A stretch of 40,330 nucleotides of DNA. Source: Chitinophagales bacterium (GTDB taxonomy: Bacteria > Bacteroidota > Bacteroidia > Chitinophagales > BACL12). Below, piece by piece: positions 34,472 through 40,330 of the stretch; positions within the stretch are counted from its first letter, which is position 1; each line of letters starts with the position of its first letter. The stretch spans positions 1 to 40,330 of the forward strand of contig JAIBBA010000012.1 in assembly GCA_019694895.1 (NCBI GenBank), given 5' to 3'. The notes under the pieces are model-generated. The model saw nothing but the letters and a program-made list of their open reading frames with translations. It did no database searches and was not told the DNA's origin. The translations under genes and the position numbers were made by a program.

Positions 34472-35515
34472 TTACATGAAACCCAGTTTGTGATTTAATT
34501 CGCTACTTAGGTGGGGCAATTTATTCCGCTGGATCAGGAAGCTGCTCAGCACAGCAAAATCTTTAAAAATATAATGCTTATTTAATGCTCCTTGTAAGTA
34601 TTCTTTTCCTGAGCTGCCGCCCGTGCCAACTCTACTTCCTATCATACGGTGCACCATATTGATATGACGGAATCGCCATGTAGCCATTTGTTCATCAATA
34701 TCCAACAAATGTTGCATCAATTGAAAAGGTAAATGCATGAGTGGATATCCGCGATAAAGCGAAATGAACAAGGCATTGCGCATAGCCTTATTACTTAGAG
34801 AAGTATGTTCACTTTTCCCTTCGCCCAAAAAAATAGAAGCAAATATCTCTTTGTTATGTTGTTCTCCTTCAACCAAGGTTTTGCTATAGGCATTCAGATA
34901 ATCATTCCAAAATACGTGATGCGTGCTGTCATTTTGTGATGCAGGCTGATAACTCTTCCAAAGATTGTCGTCACTAAAGAAAGGCATACGTGCCAGCCAA
35001 TCGTCGAGCATTTCGAGCAGTGATTTTTGTGATTCCACATCTTTCACCAAATCGACATATTGCGGCTTTAGCATGCTTGTATAATATTCTTTCCCATAGC
35101 GGTTATCAAACTTCAAACCCAGTTTCGCCTCAAGCATTTTGAATTGCCAACTTTGAAATCCGGAGGCGGGGCGAAGAAAATCGCGGAACTCATGAAAATC
35201 GAGAGGCGTCATTGTTTCCAGAATATCGATCTGGTGCACCAAAACTTTTAAAATGGTCACTACCCTATCGAGTCGATGTACAACAGTTTGTAATTCGGGA
35301 CTATTGTCATTTACTTCGGGTTTACCCATCACCTGCAGCGCGCTATCTACTTCAAAATGCACCTGTTTAAACCACAATTCATAGGCCTGATGAATGATGA
35401 TAAACAGCATTTCATCATGTGCATGGGCTCCGGCCTTATCGCTTTCAAGGCTTTGAGCATTCAGTATTTTATCTAACTGGAGATATTCGGTATATTCTAC
35501 GGGCTTATGTGACAT
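34472..35515 (-). CDS. kynA: Tryptophan 2,3-dioxygenase family protein
   Basis: A 347-residue haem dioxygenase that opens the indole ring of L-tryptophan to give N-formylkynurenine. The family core is clear: HDEMLFIIIHQAYELWFKQ from residue 33 with the substrate-site His 42, an arginine in ECRDF-like HEFRDFLRPASGFQS, the haem-ligand histidine in NMVHRMIGSR near 289, and the GTGGSSGKEYL loop. It is longer than many bacterial forms (about 280) but resembles other long Bacteroidota homologues. No formamidase or kynureninase is present in the window. A promoter element gives a leader of about 13 nt. Confidence 0.94.
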   Translation of the reverse strand: MSHKPVEYTEYLQLDKILNAQSLESDKAGAHAHDEMLFIIIHQAYELWFKQVHFEVDSALQVMGKPEVNDNSPELQTVVHRLDRVVTILKVLVHQIDILETMTPLDFHEFRDFLRPASGFQSWQFKMLEAKLGLKFDNRYGKEYYTSMLKPQYVDLVKDVESQKSLLEMLDDWLARMPFFSDDNLWKSYQPASQNDSTHHVFWNDYLNAYSKTLVEGEQHNKEIFASIFLGEGKSEHTSLSNKAMRNALFISLYRGYPLMHLPFQLMQHLLDIDEQMATWRFRHINMVHRMIGSRVGTGGSSGKEYLQGALNKHYIFKDFAVLSSFLIQRNKLPHLSSELNHKLGFM

Positions 35516-35531
35516 TTCCTGCTATTTGCGT

Positions 35532-35539
35532 CAAAAATA
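35532..35539 (-). promoter_or_regulatory. Tryptophan dioxygenase -7 promoter element
   Basis: TATTTTTG on the minus strand matches TAnnTTTG exactly; predicted leader about 13 nt. Confidence 0.5.
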
Positions 35540-35741
35540 CATAATGCGGGGTGAATGACCGATGACACTGCTCAAACCCTATCCATGGACAGATATCGAT
35601 GACTAAAATAAGATACCTCCACCTTTGGTTCTGACGGATGGCCAATTTTGAAACTACGGCCGCACTATCCAAAATCCTAGTCATTTTCAGACCAACTTCG
35701 TGTATAAACGCGTTCTTAAGGGAGGTGGATATCAATACCTT

Positions 35742-35749
35742 TACTTTTG
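35742..35749 (+). promoter_or_regulatory. ftsK -7 promoter element
   Basis: TACTTTTG matches TAnnTTTG exactly. The predicted start near 35753 leaves a leader of about 185 nt before the ftsK ATG. No clear TTG at -33 (a TTA lies 23 bases upstream). Confidence 0.4.
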
Positions 35750-35836
35750 AGAAAAACTCATTTCAAAAATAGCATCGTGTTTATTGCACAAGCATTTGCC
35801 CTTTAACCAAGCCCCCCTGAAGCAGCAAATACCTGA

Positions 35837-35851
35837 AATTGTAATACAATT
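35837..35851. other. 15-bp palindrome in the ftsK leader
   Basis: AATTGTA-A-TACAATT, perfect 7-bp arms around one base; symmetry extends outward if one bulged base is allowed (CCTGA / TCGGG). It lies about 90 bp before the ftsK ATG and downstream of the predicted start. A protein-binding site is more likely than a hairpin because the loop would be too short. Confidence 0.4.
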
Positions 35852-35937
35852 CGGGTAGGAAAGAAAAACGGGAATGGGACAGAAAAGACAACAAATGCAA
35901 TTGCGAGCTGAGTTCAAAGATCATAGCAAATTTTCAC

Positions 35938-38379
35938 ATGGCGGAAACAAAGAAATCAGGTAAGAAAGCAAAGAAAGCATCAAACAGCGCTCCATTTTAC
36001 AAAGATGAGCGCATATTGAAGGTTACGGGAGTATTTTTATTACTGCTGAGTTTTTTCAGCGGCGTATCGTTTGTCAGCTATCTGTTTACCTGGAAGGCTG
36101 ATCAGAGTCTTATCTGGGATCATCCCTGGGCGCAAGTTTTCAATAGCGGAATTACAGTAGAAAATCATCTCGGCAATCTTGGAGCAGTATTGAGTCATCA
36201 ATTCTTTTTTTGCTGGTTTGGTGTAGCCAGTTTCTTTTTCGTGGTTTGGTTTTTTACACTGGGAGTAAATTTCTTTTTCAGCCGACAGATATTCAACAAT
36301 GTAAAACTCATAGGGCAGGGAATGGTAGTAATGGCATGGATCAGCACCATGCTCGGTTTTTTCATGTATAAAGCGGAATTTCCTTATGGCGGTGGATTCG
36401 GCAAAGGGACAGCATTTCATTTGGAGAGTTATATCGGCAAAGTAGGCGCCATTTTAGCACTTACGGCGGCGATGGTAGTATACATGATCATCTTCACAAA
36501 ATTTGATTTCGGATTTTTATTGAATATGTTCAGGAAGAAAGAAGTAATTCCTGCCGTAGATCCTTTTACGGAAGATGATATGCCTGTTCAAACGGAGGAA
36601 ATCCCTGAGGTGGAAAAAGAAATGATCAATGTTCCTCCCGTTTATACATCTAACGTAGATATTACACCGTTACAGGGAGAGGTTGATGATGTGGTAATGG
36701 AATTGAAAAAGGTTGAGCCGGTATCGGAACAATCTATGCCTTTGGAAATTGAGGAGCCCGAAACAATTGTTATTGCAGGCGATGAAGAACCTCTACTAGA
36801 TCATCAGGATCATTTATCACTCGATATTGAAACACCGGTGGAGGAGCAGATTGCAGCGGAAAATCTTAATTACCATTTCGACCCTGTTCTCGATCTTCCA
36901 AATTATAAATATCCTGAATTAGAATTATTGGAAGAATATGCCAGTGAAACGGTTTCCATTAATACAGAAGAGCTCGAAAGAAATAAAGATCAGATTATTG
37001 CTACACTGAATAATTATAATATTCAGATCAGCAAAATAAAAGCAACGATAGGACCAACGGTAACACTGTATGAGATCATTCCGGCTGCAGGTGTGCGTAT
37101 CAGCAAAATCAAGAATCTGGAAGATGATATTGCATTAAGTCTGGCAGCGCTTGGCATTCGAATCATCGCTCCAATCCCGGGAAAAGGTACCATCGGTATA
37201 GAAGTGCCGAATGTGAATAAAGAAACAGTTTCGATGAAGAGCCAGATAGGCAGTGATAAATTTCAGCATGCGAAAATGGATCTTCCGGTATGTTTGGGTA
37301 AAACCATCAGCAGCGAGAACTACATTGCCGATCTTACACGCATGCCGCACTTGTTGATGGCGGGTGCTACCGGTCAGGGAAAATCTGTTGGTATCAATGC
37401 CATACTCATTTCACTGTTATATAAAAAACACCCATCGCAACTCAAGTTTGTGATGGTGGATCCCAAAAAGGTGGAATTGAGTTTGTTTTCATCCATAGAA
37501 AAGCACTTTTTAGCTAAACTTCCCGGAGAGGAAGACGCCATTATCACCGATACCCGTAAGGTGGTAAACACGCTAAATGCCTTGTGTATTGAAATGGATA
37601 CCCGTTACGAGTTGTTGAAAAATGCGCAAGTCCGCAATATCAAAGAATACAATGCCAAGTTCATGAAGCGCAAGCTCAATCCGAAGGAAGGGCATATGTT
37701 TCTCCCCTATATTGTATTGGTGATTGATGAGTTTGCCGATCTTATAATGACGGCAGGAAAAGAGGTGGAGATGCCTATTGCGCGTATAGCCCAGCTTGCT
37801 CGTGCGGTGGGATTGCATTGCGTGATCGCCACCCAGCGTCCATCGGTGAACATCATTACCGGTACTATCAAGGCCAACTTCCCGGCGCGTATCGCTTTCA
37901 AAGTGGCGAGTAAGGTCGACAGCAGGACCATCCTTGACAATAGTGGAGCCGAACAGCTGGTAGGACGTGGAGACATGTTGTTGGCGATTGGAAGCGATAT
38001 GGTGCGATTGCAGTGTCCGTTCGTTGATACCCCTGAGGTTGACAAGGTGGTAGACTTCATTTCCAACCAGATCGGATATCCGGAGGCATTCATGTTGCCG
38101 GAGTTCATTGATGAGCAGGCCCAGAAGGAAAAAATGGAGATTATGGACGGCGAGCGCGACCCGTTGTTCGCCGAAGCTGCAAAAATTATTGTGCAACACC
38201 AACAGGGATCAACCTCGCTTATTCAACGTCGCCTCAAGCTAGGATACAACAGGGCCGGGCGTTTGATGGATCAGCTGGAGGCAGCCGGCATTGTTGGTCA
38301 GAGTGCCGGAAGCAAGCCGAGAGAAGTTTTATACAGCGATTTGGCACAATTGGAACAGTATTTGCAAACCTTGGATTAA
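35938..38379 (+). CDS. ftsK: FtsK/SpoIIIE DNA translocase
   Basis: An 813-residue septal DNA pump. A lysine-rich N terminus leads into about four transmembrane segments (residues 25-200), an acidic linker (about 205-330), then the motor: the alpha/beta domains with Walker A GATGQGKS near 476 and Walker B VLVIDEFADL near 592-601, TQRPSVNIITG, and a C-terminal winged-helix gamma domain (SLIQRRLKLGYNRAGRLMDQLEAAGIVG) that reads orientation sequences on the chromosome. It couples chromosome dimer resolution and segregation to division. A lolA-like gene follows 53 bp downstream on the same strand. It has its own promoter with a long leader. Confidence 0.96.
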   Translation: MAETKKSGKKAKKASNSAPFYKDERILKVTGVFLLLLSFFSGVSFVSYLFTWKADQSLIWDHPWAQVFNSGITVENHLGNLGAVLSHQFFFCWFGVASFFFVVWFFTLGVNFFFSRQIFNNVKLIGQGMVVMAWISTMLGFFMYKAEFPYGGGFGKGTAFHLESYIGKVGAILALTAAMVVYMIIFTKFDFGFLLNMFRKKEVIPAVDPFTEDDMPVQTEEIPEVEKEMINVPPVYTSNVDITPLQGEVDDVVMELKKVEPVSEQSMPLEIEEPETIVIAGDEEPLLDHQDHLSLDIETPVEEQIAAENLNYHFDPVLDLPNYKYPELELLEEYASETVSINTEELERNKDQIIATLNNYNIQISKIKATIGPTVTLYEIIPAAGVRISKIKNLEDDIALSLAALGIRIIAPIPGKGTIGIEVPNVNKETVSMKSQIGSDKFQHAKMDLPVCLGKTISSENYIADLTRMPHLLMAGATGQGKSVGINAILISLLYKKHPSQLKFVMVDPKKVELSLFSSIEKHFLAKLPGEEDAIITDTRKVVNTLNALCIEMDTRYELLKNAQVRNIKEYNAKFMKRKLNPKEGHMFLPYIVLVIDEFADLIMTAGKEVEMPIARIAQLARAVGLHCVIATQRPSVNIITGTIKANFPARIAFKVASKVDSRTILDNSGAEQLVGRGDMLLAIGSDMVRLQCPFVDTPEVDKVVDFISNQIGYPEAFMLPEFIDEQAQKEKMEIMDGERDPLFAEAAKIIVQHQQGSTSLIQRRLKLGYNRAGRLMDQLEAAGIVGQSAGSKPREVLYSDLAQLEQYLQTLD

Positions 38380-38404
38380 ACTTAATAATCCATTGTTTTC
38401 AAAT

Positions 38405-38412
38405 TAACTTTG
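38405..38412 (+). promoter_or_regulatory. lolA-like gene -7 promoter element
   Basis: TAACTTTG matches TAnnTTTG exactly and sits in the ftsK-lolA gap. Predicted leader about 17 nt. The downstream gene can therefore be expressed apart from ftsK. Confidence 0.5.
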
Positions 38413-38432
38413 CACTTCCAATCCACACTGTC

Positions 38433-39083
38433 ATGAAAAAGATCAGTATTATGGTGTTTGCCCTTGTGATGACCGCGGGTATCGCCCATGCTCAAACCTC
38501 CGACCCAGCAGCCGTTAAATTGCTGAAATCCGTTAGTCAGAAATATAGTGGGTATAAAACCATGCAAATGGATATTGCCCTTACCATCGAAAACCTTGAG
38601 GCTAAAACAAAAGAAACTAAAAACGGTAAAGTTTCTGCTAAAGGAAACATGTTCAAGGCTGAAATGGGAAATCAGATCATTATGTCTGATGGTAAAACAC
38701 TTTGGACCTATCTAAAGGATGTAAATGAGGTTCAGATCAATAATTTTGAAAAAGGAGCCGGTATTATGACTCCTAACGACATCTTTAAAATTGCTGAAAA
38801 AGATTACCTTGCTTATATGGGTGAAAAGGTGACCGAAGGTGGTAAATCTTTGCAAATAATTGAGCTTACACCAAAAGACAAAACATTGAGCTTTAGCAAA
38901 GTAAAAATGTATGTTGATCCAAGCGACAATTCGATTAAAAAAGGTGTTGTATTCGACAAGAATGCGATACATTATACATACGTGATCAGCAATTTCAAAT
39001 CAAATGTTGAAATGAACGATACCAACTTCAAATTCGACAAATCGAAATATCCCGGTTGTGAAGTAATTGATTTAAGAGAATAA
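38433..39083 (+). CDS. lolA: LolA-like outer membrane lipoprotein carrier
   Basis: A 216-residue periplasmic protein: signal peptide about 1-20 (ending IAHAQ), then the LolA half-barrel fold. Typical features are the KYSGYKTMQMDI opening, the GKVSAKGNMFKAEM strand pair, the ISDGKTLWxY-like MSDGKTLWTYLK and the late VKMYVDPSDNSIKKGVV. LolA carries lipoproteins from the LolCDE transporter to the outer membrane. The ftsK-lolA order is seen widely in bacteria. It ends at a strong terminator. Confidence 0.85.
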   Translation: MKKISIMVFALVMTAGIAHAQTSDPAAVKLLKSVSQKYSGYKTMQMDIALTIENLEAKTKETKNGKVSAKGNMFKAEMGNQIIMSDGKTLWTYLKDVNEVQINNFEKGAGIMTPNDIFKIAEKDYLAYMGEKVTEGGKSLQIIELTPKDKTLSFSKVKMYVDPSDNSIKKGVVFDKNAIHYTYVISNFKSNVEMNDTNFKFDKSKYPGCEVIDLRE

Positions 39084-39101
39084 ATTTTTTAGACATATCG
39101 A

Positions 39102-39136
39102 AAAGGTCGTCTGCACACAGGCGGCCTTTTTTTATG
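39102..39136 (+). terminator. Terminator of the lolA-like gene
   Basis: A 12-bp stem with two G-T wobbles (39102-39113 with 39118-39129), loop CACA, followed by a T-run. Confidence 0.88.
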
Positions 39137-39179
39137 CATATTAAATTGTGGTTGAGCGGTTCAAATGTTTTCTGCAAAC

Positions 39180-39208
39180 AAAAAAGGCTGCCATGACAGA
39201 CAGCCTTT
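39180..39208 (-). terminator. Terminator of the right-edge surface protein gene
   Basis: AAAGGCTG (39183-39190) and CAGCCTTT (39201-39208) are perfect 8-bp arms. On the minus strand the second arm runs into CCTTTTTTG, a T-run. It lies 21 bp after the stop codon of the convergent gene. Confidence 0.8.
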
Positions 39209-39229
39209 CTGAAATAGCGTAGAGGCCAA

Positions 39230-40330
39230 TTATCTTATAAGCGTGATATTACCTGCATATTGCGTAGTGATACCGTTTTCAAATGTGAGCTCCATAATAT
39301 AGGCATAAACCCCATTGTTCAAAGATTCGCCATTAAATGTGCCGTCCCATCCTTCGGTATCATTTGTTGCGGGAATATTATCTTTTTCAAAAATAAGAGC
39401 ACCCCATCTATCATAGATGCGCATACTTCTGATAGCGGCAAGGTTGTAACCGTAAGCGAAAAAATAATCATTGAAATTATCGCCATTCGGTGTAAATGTA
39501 TTTGGAATATAAGATGCATTGCCAGGATTTGGAAGCACCTCAATATATACATCGTCACTAGCTATACATCCGTTCTCATTAGTTGATACCATGGTATATA
39601 AAATCGACTCGAGCGGATACGCATTTGTTTCGGCACACCATGTGCAAATAACTTGTGTAGGAGGTGTCCAGTTATAATCGCCGCCTGCTTCGGAATGCAG
39701 CACTGCAGGCTCTCCGGCATAAATAGTGGTATCGCCCCATGCCGTGGCGGTATTTTCATCTACACTAATAGAAACGGTTGCTGAAGAAGAGCAACCATAA
39801 ACATCGGTATAATCGTACGTTATGGCATACGGGCCACCAACACCGGCTGTAGCAGGATCGAAGGAAGTGCCTGTTGTCCCTGTTCCGGAATAAGTGCCGC
39901 CTGAAGGATAAGCATTTAGCGTAAGAGCCGCATCTTCAACACATACAACATCATCAATGGTAAAAATTATAACCGGCAGAGGATGCACAGTAAGATTTGT
40001 AGTAATGATTGAATCACATCCTGCTACTGTTGAATATGAGGTAACGTATGTTCCGGATGCATTTACAATATTACCATCAGGTAACGTATACGTTTCGCCT
40101 TCACAAATTTCAGGGTTGAAGGTAGGGAAATAAGTAGGATCAACATTTAATGTTGTTGTTATGATGGAATCACATCCTTTATCAGTCAGCAAGTTTGCAA
40201 TATACACGCCCGCTACACCTGTTTCAATTCCATCAGGCAAAATATAAGTATCTCCGGAACAGATATTAACTGTTGATGTTAAATCGTAAGTTGGAAATAC
40301 ATATAAATAAGTAGTGATTAACGAATCACA
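39230..40330 (-). CDS. Repeat-rich surface protein with type B T9SS CTD (partial, 5' end missing)
   Basis: The C-terminal 366 residues of a larger protein; the frame is open to the right edge with no start. Two full units and the start of a third of a 52-residue repeat are seen, each opening CDSxITTxLxV and ending near LPDG...GTY. They are followed by an Ig-like segment (CSSSATVSISVD) and a gliding-motility-associated CTD starting YIPNTFTPNGDNFNDYF and ending ITLIR. Such architecture is typical of SprB-like adhesins and other large T9SS surface proteins. It should need a PorP/SprF partner; that gene would lie outside the window unless the 27217-28176 protein serves it. Confidence 0.9.
   Translation of the reverse strand, partial: CDSLITTYLYVFPTYDLTSTVNICSGDTYILPDGIETGVAGVYIANLLTDKGCDSIITTTLNVDPTYFPTFNPEICEGETYTLPDGNIVNASGTYVTSYSTVAGCDSIITTNLTVHPLPVIIFTIDDVVCVEDAALTLNAYPSGGTYSGTGTTGTSFDPATAGVGGPYAITYDYTDVYGCSSSATVSISVDENTATAWGDTTIYAGEPAVLHSEAGGDYNWTPPTQVICTWCAETNAYPLESILYTMVSTNENGCIASDDVYIEVLPNPGNASYIPNTFTPNGDNFNDYFFAYGYNLAAIRSMRIYDRWGALIFEKDNIPATNDTEGWDGTFNGESLNNGVYAYIMELTFENGITTQYAGNITLIR

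Larger units (their letters stand above)
35516..35937. other. Divergent intergenic region, 422 bp
   Basis: No convincing gene. It holds the dioxygenase promoter (35532-35539), the ftsK promoter (35742-35749) and a 15-bp palindrome (35837-35851). A purine run AAGGGAGGTGG at 35718-35728 looks like a ribosome-binding site, but no start codon follows it. The predicted ftsK leader is long, about 185 nt. Confidence 0.6.

Noticed and set aside
35718-35728. Strong Shine-Dalgarno-like run AAGGGAGGTGG
   Set aside because: No start codon follows at a usable distance and the lineage rarely uses such sites; probably chance.
35505-35735. 76-residue open frame in the dioxygenase-ftsK gap
   Set aside because: No family, no start signal, and it overlaps the dioxygenase promoter and start.
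37573-38202. 209-residue antisense open frame inside ftsK
   Set aside because: It lies fully within a conserved catalytic region of ftsK, has no family similarity and no promoter; it is a shadow of the coding strand.
37700-38379. Apparent GC-richer codon use in the 3' part of ftsK as a sign of transfer
   Set aside because: The region is the conserved motor domain, continuous with the rest of the gene; composition was judged only by eye.

Overview
The window is chromosomal DNA from a Gram-negative Bacteroidota bacterium, probably a Chitinophagia-, Saprospiria- or Sphingobacteriia-like lineage. The evidence is as follows. Four secreted proteins end in type IX secretion system (T9SS) sorting domains, two of type A and two of the gliding-motility-associated type B. 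There is a PorP/SprF protein. Lipid A and lipoprotein-transport genes (lpxB, a lolA-like gene) indicate an outer membrane. Ten exact copies of the Bacteroidota -7 promoter element TAnnTTTG sit just upstream of genes, and Shine-Dalgarno sequences are almost absent. No phage, transposase or CRISPR was seen; most of the window is ordinary core genome with envelope-related accessory genes.

Layout. Positions 1-247 hold a degenerate tandem repeat with a period of about 72 bp. Positions 246-5275 (minus strand) carry dnaE, trxA and a DUF58 protein. Positions 5366-9705 (minus) are a tightly packed operon of two SGNH-type proteins and an MBOAT acyltransferase, a likely O-acylation system for an extracytoplasmic glycan. 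After a 310-bp divergent gap with a perfect dyad come a secreted beta-propeller, an unrecognised exported protein and csaA (10016-12742, plus). Positions 12747-17208 (minus) read DUF4783, nadC, an LTA-synthase-like phosphoglycerol transferase, a diacylglycerol kinase and SUI1/YciH. gpmI follows on the plus strand, ending at a symmetrical terminator shared with an M20 dipeptidase (minus). Upstream of that are a large membrane protein and a PLP enzyme. tRNA-Ala(GGC) is at 23251-23324. Positions 23354-25643 (minus) are surE, a small membrane protein and lpxB.

Positions 25712-29411 (minus) form a translationally coupled cassette: a type B CTD surface protein, its probable PorP/SprF partner, and a TPR-PD40 protein resembling PorE but without the OmpA domain. 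Next are a proline-catabolic dehydrogenase (minus), a TPR protein, a GNAT acetyltransferase and a secreted CE1-type esterase (plus), a DUF1566-like protein and tryptophan 2,3-dioxygenase (minus), ftsK and a lolA-like gene (plus), and the C-terminal part of a repeat-containing type B CTD protein that runs off the right edge.

Themes. Much of the content concerns the cell envelope and surface: lipid A, lipoprotein transport, glycan O-acylation, phosphoglycerol transfer coupled to diacylglycerol recycling, and T9SS cargo. The most interesting candidates are the two-SGNH/MBOAT operon, the phosphoglycerol-transferase/diacylglycerol-kinase pair in a lipid-A-making cell, and the type B cargo cassette with its shortened PorE-like protein. 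All functions are read from motifs and gene context; no database search was run.
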